From contig CAYUCV010000054.1 in assembly GCA_964443545.1 (NCBI GenBank), positions 1 to 5,514 on the forward strand: a stretch of 5,514 bases of DNA, in the 5' to 3' direction. Under the pieces are notes generated by a model. It was not told the DNA's origin and did no database searches. It saw nothing but the letters and a program-made list of their open reading frames with translations. The DNA is from JBAZKV01 sp964443545. GTDB lineage: Bacteria; Margulisbacteria; WOR-1; JAKLHX01; JBAZKV01. Made by a program: the position numbers and the translations under genes. Below, piece by piece: positions 1-4,301 of the stretch (position 1 is the first letter of the stretch; each line of letters begins with the position of its first letter).

Positions 1-515
1 CGAAAGAATTCTTGAAAAAATACAAGATCGAATTTCTTAACGCAGATGAAATAGCCATAAATATTTCGAAAAACAAGAAAAGCCTTTTGGAGAACAGAAT
101 AAAAGCCGGGAAAAGATTTATACAAAGACTAAACGAGGCGATAAAAGCGCGAAAGTCCATTGCCGTTGAATCCACGCTGGCCGGGAGATATCTGTTAAAA
201 ACCATTAAAAACCTCAAAAAATGCGGATTCAGGATATCTATAATATATGTTTTTGTTGATAATCCTGGAATAGCGCTCCGAAGGATACAGGCTAGAGTTG
301 ACGCGGGAGGTCATGATGTGCCTAAAAATGATGTTTTGAGGAGATTTGACAGAAGCAAAAACAACTTTTGGAAACTATATAAGAATATTGCCGATGAATG
401 GACAATGTTCTATAATGGTATGGAAAGACCTGTGCTGGTGGCGAGCGGAGAAAAGACAGGTTTTGAAGTGGTTGATGCCCAGCTTTTTGGGCTATTTAAG
501 AGGGAAAAGAAATGA
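1..515 (+). CDS. Zeta-toxin-like P-loop kinase (COG4185 type), 5'-truncated by window edge
   Basis: The frame is open from base 3 and reads K-E-F before a TTG at 12, so the gene starts left of the window and the TTG is not a credible start. The visible part carries the marks of the zeta-toxin/COG4185 'predicted ABC-type ATPase' family: an N-A-D-E-I motif (from 39), E-S-T-L-A-G-R (168-188), a Y-V-F-V-D-N-P strand, the G-G-H-D-V-P motif (306-323) and R-R-F-D-R-S just after it. The Walker A loop normally sits about 10-15 residues before the first visible codon and cannot be checked. Known zeta toxins phosphorylate UDP-N-acetylglucosamine; whether COG4185 proteins share that substrate is not established. 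The stop overlaps the next ATG (ATGA, 512-515), so the two genes are probably translationally coupled. The family call is firm; a toxic role is inference. Confidence 0.88.
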   Translation, partial: KEFLKKYKIEFLNADEIAINISKNKKSLLENRIKAGKRFIQRLNEAIKARKSIAVESTLAGRYLLKTIKNLKKCGFRISIIYVFVDNPGIALRRIQARVDAGGHDVPKNDVLRRFDRSKNNFWKLYKNIADEWTMFYNGMERPVLVASGEKTGFEVVDAQLFGLFKREKK

Positions 516-685
516 CAAATAGATTAAGAGAATTTGTTTTTGAAATGTTGCAGATCGCCAACAAAGCTGTGGCAAAAGCGCAGGAAAAGAACAGAAAACT
601 TGGCATTCCCAATGTTTATGCTAAGAACGGCAAGCCGATATTTGTCCTGCCCAACGGAAAAGTAACAACGCACAACCCATTCTAA
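512..685 (+). CDS. 57-aa protein coupled to the zeta-like kinase, candidate antitoxin or partner
   Basis: This small gene starts at the ATG inside ATGA at 512, overlaps the kinase stop by 4 nt, and has a purine-rich AGAGGGA (500-506 region) about six bases upstream. The product is basic: an N-terminal amphipathic helix (about residues 4-29, R-L-R-E-F-V-F-E-M-L-Q-I-A-N-K-A-V-A-K-A), then L-G-I-P-N-V-Y and a short hairpin-like stretch with K-N-G-K-P-I-F-V-L and P-N-G-K-V. From memory, small proteins with a helix followed by a G-I/N-P...D-G-K-V segment often sit next to COG4185 kinases, and this one fits that pattern. The coupling and size suggest an antitoxin or accessory subunit, but nothing here proves neutralising activity. 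The gene is real with good probability; its function is unassigned. Confidence 0.75.
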   Translation: MTNRLREFVFEMLQIANKAVAKAQEKNRKLGIPNVYAKNGKPIFVLPNGKVTTHNPF

Positions 686-695
686 AAAGAGTTGT

Positions 696-751
696 CCTGA
701 TATCCGGTCCCCTAATGTCCTTCTCCCTGATCCCCTGATCATCCGATATCC
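696..751. repeat. Degenerate CCTGATATCC-like short repeats
   Basis: This CT-rich spacer contains related words: CCTGATATCC (696-705), CCTGATCC (726-733), CCTGATCATCC (734-744) and GATATCC (745-751). On the minus strand they read as variations of GGAT(n)ATCAGG. The copies are imperfect and unevenly spaced. No gene or obvious stem-loop explains them. They could be a small dispersed intergenic repeat of this genome. Confidence 0.45.
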
Positions 752-761
752 TTCCTTGGAT

Positions 762-789
762 TTGACATCCCCTCCAAAAGTGCAATAAT
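762..789 (+). promoter_or_regulatory. Sigma70-type promoter with extended -10
   Basis: A perfect -35 TTGACA (762-767) is followed by a 16-bp spacer and AATAAT (784-789), five of six matches to TATAAT. The -10 is preceded by TGC (781-783), the extended -10 TGn motif. The predicted start near 796 gives a leader of about 20 nt for the membrane-protein gene at 817. Confidence 0.75.
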
Positions 790-805
790 ATCTGTATCTC
801 ATAAG

Positions 806-813
806 GGAGGTGA
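806..813 (+). promoter_or_regulatory. Perfect Shine-Dalgarno site for the 817 gene
   Basis: GGAGGTGA is fully complementary to the canonical 16S rRNA 3' end (TCACCTCC) and ends 3 nt before the ATG at 817. It fixes that start and is the strongest ribosome-binding site in the window; most other genes here have weak or no such site. Confidence 0.8.
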
Positions 814-816
814 CAT

Positions 817-1014
817 ATGATAGAAGAAATGAATAAAAGGATAAAGAATCTGACTGTCTGGGATATCGGGCTGACAAAGCTGGCGGTATTTTGCTTTACC
901 GTAGCGCTTGTCAAAATATTTCCGGTGATAATGGTTCCCAGAATCAGATATTGGGTAATACTTCTTGTTTTGCTGGCGATTAAACCGGCTTACAGGTTCA
1001 TTGCCAATAAGTAA
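817..1014 (+). CDS. Small two-helix membrane protein of unknown function
   Basis: The 65-aa product has a charged amphipathic N-terminus (residues 1-12), then W-D-I-G-L-T-K-L followed by a hydrophobic segment (about 17-40) and a second one (about 43-62) ending in A-I-K-P-A-Y-R-F. Two membrane helices joined by a short P-R-I-R turn are likely, with both termini on the same side. The W-D-I-G-L-x-K-L-x-V-F pattern is like small uncharacterised proteins I have seen in uncultivated bacteria and archaea; I know no function. The start is set by a perfect Shine-Dalgarno site and a strong promoter lies about 30 bp upstream, so it should be well expressed. It leads an operon with thpR, which begins 8 nt after its stop. 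Nothing in the sequence shows why a membrane protein is paired with an RNA phosphodiesterase. Confidence 0.8.
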   Translation: MIEEMNKRIKNLTVWDIGLTKLAVFCFTVALVKIFPVIMVPRIRYWVILLVLLAIKPAYRFIANK

Positions 1015-1022
1015 GCCGCGAT

Positions 1023-1580
1023 ATGAGGGTCTTTATTGCGATAAAGGTATCTGACAACCTTGTGAAGGAGGTGTCAGCTGCAAAACATTATGTCGAAAAG
1101 CTTGACCCTGCGATAGAAAATGCCGCAAGATGGGTTCCTCTACAGAATTTGCACATCACCTTGGTTCCTCCCTGGGAGATAAAGGAAGAAGAGGGGCAGG
1201 CGCTTTTAAATATTATTTCCGGGATAAAAATATCTCCATTTGAATATTCTTTTACAAAGGTGGAATACGGACCAAAGCTAAGGCAGCCCAACCTTATCTG
1301 GGCCTGCGGCAAGTCGCCGGAAGCGCTTATGTTGCTTAAGCGCGACCTCTTTAGATCATTGGGCAGGGAAGAGGAGAATAAACCTTTTAATCTTCATATG
1401 ACTTTGGCAAGATTGAAAAAAGGTTTTGTCCCGAAAGAAGCGCTTTCGGCCGGCATTTCCTGGAAAGGCGTGTGCGACAGAATAACGGTGTTTAGATCCC
1501 AAACGTTTCAATCCGGCGCCAAATACACAGAACTGAGCCGCGATATGGACGATCAATCTTTAAAAACAGCACTATCATAG
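1023..1580 (+). CDS. thpR: RNA 2',3'-cyclic phosphodiesterase (2H phosphoesterase)
   Basis: ThpR/LigT-family enzymes hydrolyse 2',3'-cyclic phosphate RNA ends to 2'-phosphates and can ligate tRNA half-molecules in vitro. The 185-aa length is typical. It opens with the family start M-R-V-F-I-A-I and carries both catalytic H-x-T motifs: H44-I-T46 within L-H-I-T-L-V and H125-M-T127 within L-H-M-T-L-A-R-L. The segment R-Q-P-N-L-I-W-A (about 87-94) is the usual central strand. It should be cytoplasmic. It follows the small membrane-protein gene by 8 nt without an obvious Shine-Dalgarno site, which suggests translational coupling. Its last 28 bp overlap the 3' end of the convergent macrodomain gene, so the C-terminal tail (R-D-M-D-D-Q-S...) is encoded opposite another protein's end. 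The family call is firm; the natural substrate in bacteria is not settled. Confidence 0.93.
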   Translation: MRVFIAIKVSDNLVKEVSAAKHYVEKLDPAIENAARWVPLQNLHITLVPPWEIKEEEGQALLNIISGIKISPFEYSFTKVEYGPKLRQPNLIWACGKSPEALMLLKRDLFRSLGREEENKPFNLHMTLARLKKGFVPKEALSAGISWKGVCDRITVFRSQTFQSGAKYTELSRDMDDQSLKTALS

Positions 1581-2074
1581 TAAAGCCGGTCGCCCTCCGA
1601 ATAAACGACAAAAATTATCCTGTCAAATGAGGAAGGGTATTTAGCCAGAAATTCCATCACGGTCCCGTACGCAATTTTTGCGGCCTGTTGTTTTGGAAAA
1701 CGGTAAGCTCCCGTGGATATCGCCGGAAAAGCAATGGTCCTAATTCTGTTTTCCGCCGCGAGGATCAATGAATTCGTATAACAGTTGGCCAGAACTTTAC
1801 TTTCCCCGCTGTTTCCTCCCTGATAAACCGGTCCCACAGTGTGGATAATGAATTTTGCTGGCAGATCGTATCCCTTAGTTATTTTTGCCTGCCCCGGCCT
1901 TGCTCCTCCCAGAGACGCACATTCCAGCGATAGTCTAGGCCCTGCTGCCGCGTGGATGGCTCCGTCAACTCCTCCTCCGCCCAAAAGTGACGTGTTTGCC
2001 GCATTAACTATGGCATCAACTTTAAGTTTTGTTATGTCGCCGACGATAATTTCAACTGTTTTATTCGGGTTCAT
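1553..2074 (-). CDS. Macrodomain O-acetyl-ADP-ribose deacetylase (YmdB-like)
   Basis: This 173-aa single-domain protein is a complete MacroD/YmdB-type macrodomain. It has G12-D-I-T15 (adenosine-binding Asp13), V-N-A-A-N (23-27), the glycine loop G32-G-G-G-V-D-G-A-I-H41, H-T-V-G-P (78-82) and F-P-A-I-S-T-G-A-Y-R-F-P (116-127). Asn27 and Asp37 match the residues used by E. coli YmdB for deacetylating O-acetyl-ADP-ribose. MacroD-type enzymes also remove mono-ADP-ribose from acidic side chains, so either activity is possible. The ATG at 2074 has no clear Shine-Dalgarno site and lies only 10 nt from a minus-strand TATAAT, so a leaderless or nearly leaderless message is likely. The gene runs tail to tail into thpR with a 28-bp overlap, and no terminator is visible between them. 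Confidence 0.93.
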   Translation of the reverse strand: MNPNKTVEIIVGDITKLKVDAIVNAANTSLLGGGGVDGAIHAAAGPRLSLECASLGGARPGQAKITKGYDLPAKFIIHTVGPVYQGGNSGESKVLANCYTNSLILAAENRIRTIAFPAISTGAYRFPKQQAAKIAYGTVMEFLAKYPSSFDRIIFVVYSEGDRLYYDSAVFKD

Positions 2075-2084
2075 ATACTAATTA

Positions 2085-2097
2085 ATTATAGTATAAT
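2085..2097. promoter_or_regulatory. Symmetric -10 palindrome (ATTATA-G-TATAAT), divergent promoter
   Basis: A perfect inverted repeat centred on 2091 provides a consensus TATAAT on each strand: 2092-2097 reading right to the tRNA and 2090-2085 reading left to the macrodomain gene. The rightward box has a weak -35 candidate TTCATA (2070-2075) at 16 bp. No good -35 is visible for the leftward box. Confidence 0.55.
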
Positions 2098-2110
2098 CAA
2101 ACTACACCGC

Positions 2111-2170
2111 GGTGGCGGAATCCTCCTTCGCTCCTCGCTTCGCTCGGAGCTTCGGAGGACAAGTTGGCAG
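2111..2170 (+). pseudogene. Fragment of a duplicated tRNA-Leu 5' end, split by an insert
   Basis: Bases 2111-2120 (GGTGGCGGAA) joined to 2164-2170 (TTGGCAG) give GGTGGCGGAATTGGCAG, the usual D-arm sequence of tRNA-Leu genes. Fifteen of these bases (2112-2120 plus 2164-2169) are identical to 2181-2195 in the intact tRNA-Leu just downstream. Bases 2121-2163 interrupt the copy. No anticodon arm or 3' half follows, so this is a remnant and not a functional tRNA. Confidence 0.6.
2121..2163. repeat. 43-bp palindromic insert in tRNA-Leu fragment
   Basis: TCCTCC (2121-2126) pairs with GGAGGA (2154-2159), and GCTCC (2130-2134) pairs with GGAGC (2146-2150), with a symmetric TTC/TTC internal loop between the two stems and an 11-nt apical loop. 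CAAG (2160-2163) completes the stretch that interrupts the tRNA-like sequence. No flanking direct repeat is evident. It looks like a small palindromic dispersed element, but a second copy is needed to prove mobility. Confidence 0.6.
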
Positions 2171-2174
2171 AATT

Positions 2175-2258
2175 GCCGGAGTGGCGGAATTGGCATACGC
2201 GCATGACTTAGGATCATGTGTCCGAAAGGGCTTGGAGGTTCAAATCCTCTCTCCGGCA
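2175..2258 (+). tRNA. tRNA-Leu (anticodon UAG)
   Basis: The acceptor stem GCCGGAG (2175-2181) pairs fully with CTCCGGC (2251-2257), with discriminator A at 2258 as expected for tRNA-Leu. The anticodon stem CATGA/TCATG (2202-2206/2214-2218) encloses the loop CTTAGGA with anticodon TAG (2209-2211), reading CUN leucine codons. A long class II variable arm (about 2219-2233, stem GTCC/GGGC) and a T arm GGAGG-TTCAAAT-CCTCT (2234-2250) complete the cloverleaf. CCA is not encoded and must be added afterwards. It is probably transcribed from the promoter at 2070-2097, with a roughly 70-nt precursor leader that contains the hairpin insert. Confidence 0.95.
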
Positions 2259-2270
2259 AATACTTAATAT

Positions 2271-2846
2271 ATGAACATAGAAAAAGATATTTGGAAACCA
2301 GGAACGATGCTTTACCCTCTGCCGGTGGCAATGGTTTCCTGCGGCACAGAAAAAGACGGATATAACATCATCACGATCTCATGGACCGCAACCATCTGTT
2401 CCGAGCCGGCTATGTTATCCATTTCGGTGCGCCCCTCAAGGCATTCGCATGCGATACTCAAAAAGAACAAAGAGTTCGTGCTCAATCTGGCCACGGAAAA
2501 GCTTGCCTATGCGGCGGACTTTTGCGGGGTCAAGTCTGGCAGGGACCTGGACAAGTTCAAAAGCCTTGAGCTGACCGCATCCAAAGCCTCGCAGGTAAAA
2601 GCCCCTCTGATAAAGGAAAGCCCTCTTAACATAGAATGCAAAGTAGTAGACATAAAAAGTCTTGGGACCCACGACATGTTCATCTCAAAAGTGCTTGCTG
2701 TCCACGCGGACAAAAGATTCCTAGACCGGGCCGGGGCTTTCAGGATGGATAAAGCAGGAGTGATCGCCTATTGCCACGGAAGATATTATAGCCTTGGCAG
2801 GCAGGTCGGAAAATTCGGTTTTTCGGTGGCGAAGAAGAAAAGGTGA
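2271..2846 (+). CDS. Flavin reductase family protein (FMN-binding split barrel)
   Basis: The 191-aa product matches the flavoredoxin/NAD(P)H:FMN oxidoreductase-like family (DIM6/NTAB, Flavin_Reduct). It shows the N-terminal P-L-P-V-A-M-V-S strand (16-23), D-G-Y-N-I-I-T-I-S-W (29-38), the S-I-S-V-R-P-S-R-H-S segment (50-59) that contributes to FMN phosphate binding in the family, F-V-L-N-L and a C-terminal Y-Y-S-L-G-R-Q-V-G-K-F-G-F-S tail typical of the flavoredoxin-like branch. Members bind FMN in the cytoplasm and act in electron transfer or flavin reduction; the electron donor here cannot be told. The ATG at 2271 is 12 nt beyond the tRNA-Leu and has no Shine-Dalgarno site, so the message is probably released by tRNA 3' processing or read from a short leader. 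No convincing terminator follows. Confidence 0.9.
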   Translation: MNIEKDIWKPGTMLYPLPVAMVSCGTEKDGYNIITISWTATICSEPAMLSISVRPSRHSHAILKKNKEFVLNLATEKLAYAADFCGVKSGRDLDKFKSLELTASKASQVKAPLIKESPLNIECKVVDIKSLGTHDMFISKVLAVHADKRFLDRAGAFRMDKAGVIAYCHGRYYSLGRQVGKFGFSVAKKKR

Positions 2847-2870
2847 AGGTGATGGTTAAGAAGCCCGTAT

Positions 2871-2912
2871 AGATGTTGGGCTAAGTTGTTGGGCCGGTAG
2901 ATATTGTTGGAC
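2871..2912. repeat. Three degenerate GTTGG(G/A)C direct repeats
   Basis: GTTGGGC (2875-2881), GTTGGGC (2888-2894) and GTTGGAC (2906-2912) recur, each preceded by an AGAT- or AAGT-like word. They lie just upstream of the promoter at 2928. They could be an operator for the ATPase gene, a decayed tandem repeat or chance. The rest of the 2847-2927 spacer holds nothing else I can identify. Confidence 0.3.
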
Positions 2913-2927
2913 AAATTGTAAATAGGA

Positions 2928-2955
2928 TTGACATATTGGCCAGATGGGCTATAAT
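2928..2955 (+). promoter_or_regulatory. Consensus sigma70-type promoter, probably leaderless
   Basis: A perfect TTGACA (2928-2933), a 16-bp spacer and a perfect TATAAT (2950-2955). A start about seven bases after the -10 falls at 2961-2964, right at the ATG of the downstream ATPase gene. Confidence 0.82.
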
Positions 2956-2963
2956 TGCCTTAT

Positions 2964-4121
2964 ATGATAGAGCGGGAATTAAAAAAGAAGCTGAAAGAAG
3001 CGGCAAAAAAATATCCGGCAATCTGCCTTGTGGGTCCGCGGCAATCGGGTAAGACTACCCTGGTAAAAAAAGAATTTCCCCGCAAGCCGTATGTTTCTCT
3101 GGAAAAACCGTCCGTGCTGGCATTTGCCTTGGAAGATCCGGAAGGCTTCCTTGCCCAATATCCGGAAGGGGCGGTTATCGATGAGGCGCAGAAAGCGCCG
3201 GAATTATTCTCTTATATTCAGGCGATAGTTGATGAAAAACAAAGCCCCGGCATGTACATATTGACCGGTTCGCAGAATTTCAGCTTTTTGCAAGGGGTCA
3301 GCGAGTCGTTGGCGGGGCGCGCTTCGATCCAAAAATTACTGCCGTTTTCCTTAGGTGAATTGTTGAAGAGCCGGTGGGATCCGGAAAATCTGGAAACTGT
3401 CATGTTCACGGGAGGCTATCCAAGAATTTATGACAAAAACCTCAAACCGACCGATTGGCTCGGCAACTATGTTTTGACCTACCTGGAGAGAGATGTGCGC
3501 TCGATAGTGAATGTGGGAAACCTTTCGGTTTTTCAACGGTTCCTCAAAATGTGTGCTTTCCGTTCCGGCAGGATATTAAACCTTTCCTCTTTAGCCAATG
3601 ACTGCGGTATCACGCACAATACCGCCAGGGCGTGGCTGTCCGTGCTTGAAGCAAGTTTTGTAGTCTTTACGTTAACCCCGCATTATAATAATTTCAATAA
3701 AAGGCTTGTTAAGAGCCCCAAACTGTATTTTTATGACACAGGGCTGCTTTGTTATCTGTTGGGGATCGAAAAGCAAAACAAATTATTTCTGCGGCCCGAG
3801 GCGGGATCGATCTTTGAGACCTTTGTTATCAGCGAATTATTAAAGACCAGGGCCAATAAAGGGCAGCAGCCCAATCTGTATTTCTGGCAGGACAAGCTGG
3901 GCAGAGAGGTCGATTGCCTTATCGATAAAGGGAAAAAGATAATTCCAATAGAGATAAAAGCCGGAAAGACCATTTCTCAAGATTATTTTAAAAACCTGGG
4001 TTATTGGTGCGATCTTGCTAACTGCGACAGGGCAAGATCCTTCGTGGTTTATGCCGGAGAAAGTAGCCAAAAAAGAAGCAATGGAACAGTGCTTGGCTGG
4101 CGTGATATAGTATCGCTCTAA
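2964..4121 (+). CDS. AAA_14 / DUF4143 family ATPase, first copy
   Basis: This 385-aa protein has an N-terminal AAA+ P-loop domain: Walker A G24-P-R-Q-S-G-K-T31, Walker B A-V-I-D73-E74-A-Q-K, a sensor-like L-T-G-S-Q (100-104) and the L-A-G-R-A arginine motif (116-120). A winged-helix-like middle (around L-A-N-D-C-G-I-T-H-N-T-A) follows. The C-terminal DUF4143 region contains Y-F-Y-D-T-G-L and a PD-(D/E)XK-type arrangement, R-E-V-D317...P-I-E330-I-K332-A-G-K, with the acidic residues and lysine intact. The domains are well known; the cellular role is not, and nuclease activity is unproven. I chose ATG 2964 over the in-frame TTG at 2955 because that TTG overlaps the -10 box and could not be in the transcript. 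There is no Shine-Dalgarno site, so it is probably translated leaderless. A possible terminator lies at 4160-4187. Confidence 0.92.
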   Translation: MIERELKKKLKEAAKKYPAICLVGPRQSGKTTLVKKEFPRKPYVSLEKPSVLAFALEDPEGFLAQYPEGAVIDEAQKAPELFSYIQAIVDEKQSPGMYILTGSQNFSFLQGVSESLAGRASIQKLLPFSLGELLKSRWDPENLETVMFTGGYPRIYDKNLKPTDWLGNYVLTYLERDVRSIVNVGNLSVFQRFLKMCAFRSGRILNLSSLANDCGITHNTARAWLSVLEASFVVFTLTPHYNNFNKRLVKSPKLYFYDTGLLCYLLGIEKQNKLFLRPEAGSIFETFVISELLKTRANKGQQPNLYFWQDKLGREVDCLIDKGKKIIPIEIKAGKTISQDYFKNLGYWCDLANCDRARSFVVYAGESSQKRSNGTVLGWRDIVSL

Positions 4122-4159
4122 AAATCCTTCTTGTCCGGATAAAGAATTTCCATCGCCTG

Positions 4160-4187
4160 CCCCGAGCGCAGTCGAGGGGTGTTTAAA
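4160..4187 (+). terminator. Possible hairpin terminator or GAGCGCAGTCGA-type repeat
   Basis: CCCCGA (4160-4165) can pair with TCG-A-GGG (4172-4178) with one bulged A and loop GCGCAG, followed by the T-rich but interrupted tail TGTTTAAATT. It sits 38 nt after the first ATPase stop. The core resembles the GAGCG(A/C)AGTCGA palindrome that is scattered through many bacterial genomes, so it may be a repeat copy serving as terminator. The rest of 4122-4251 shows nothing I can identify. Confidence 0.4.
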
Positions 4188-4251
4188 TTGTATTTCTTTT
4201 CTAATCCCATTAGACAGGAGTAGCGCCCCTTAAAAGTCATGATAAAGTAAG

Positions 4252-4279
4252 TTGACACCCTGCTTTGTCATGCTATAAT
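4252..4279 (+). promoter_or_regulatory. Consensus sigma70-type promoter with extended -10
   Basis: A perfect TTGACA (4252-4257), a 16-bp spacer and a perfect TATAAT (4274-4279) preceded by TGC (4271-4273), the extended -10 motif. The predicted start near 4286 gives a leader of about 16 nt that contains GGAG (4292-4295), 6 nt before the ATG at 4302. Confidence 0.85.
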
Positions 4280-4301
4280 ACAGATTAATAGGGAGTTCGT
4301 C

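Noticed and set aside
12..14. TTG as the start of the zeta-like kinase
   Set aside because: The frame is open to the window edge with family-like residues (K-E-F) before it, and starting here would omit the Walker A loop.
524..914. Two overlapping minus-strand open frames (524-877 and 621-914)
   Set aside because: They lie opposite the 57-aa gene, the repeat spacer, the promoter and the membrane-protein start, and their products lack recognisable features. The plus-strand genes have start signals that explain the region better.
1839..2081. Plus-strand 80-aa open frame
   Set aside because: It lies wholly antisense to the well-supported macrodomain gene.
2086..2331. Minus-strand 81-aa open frame
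   Set aside because: It is antisense to the tRNA-Leu and hairpin insert; such frames are a common artefact over tRNA genes.
2862..2882. AGCCC/GGGCT stem-loop after the flavin reductase gene as a terminator
   Set aside because: Only five base pairs with an 11-nt loop and no following T-run.
2955..2963. TTG at 2955 as start of the first AAA ATPase
   Set aside because: It overlaps the final T of the consensus -10 box, so it would lie upstream of the transcript. The ATG at 2964 fits better.
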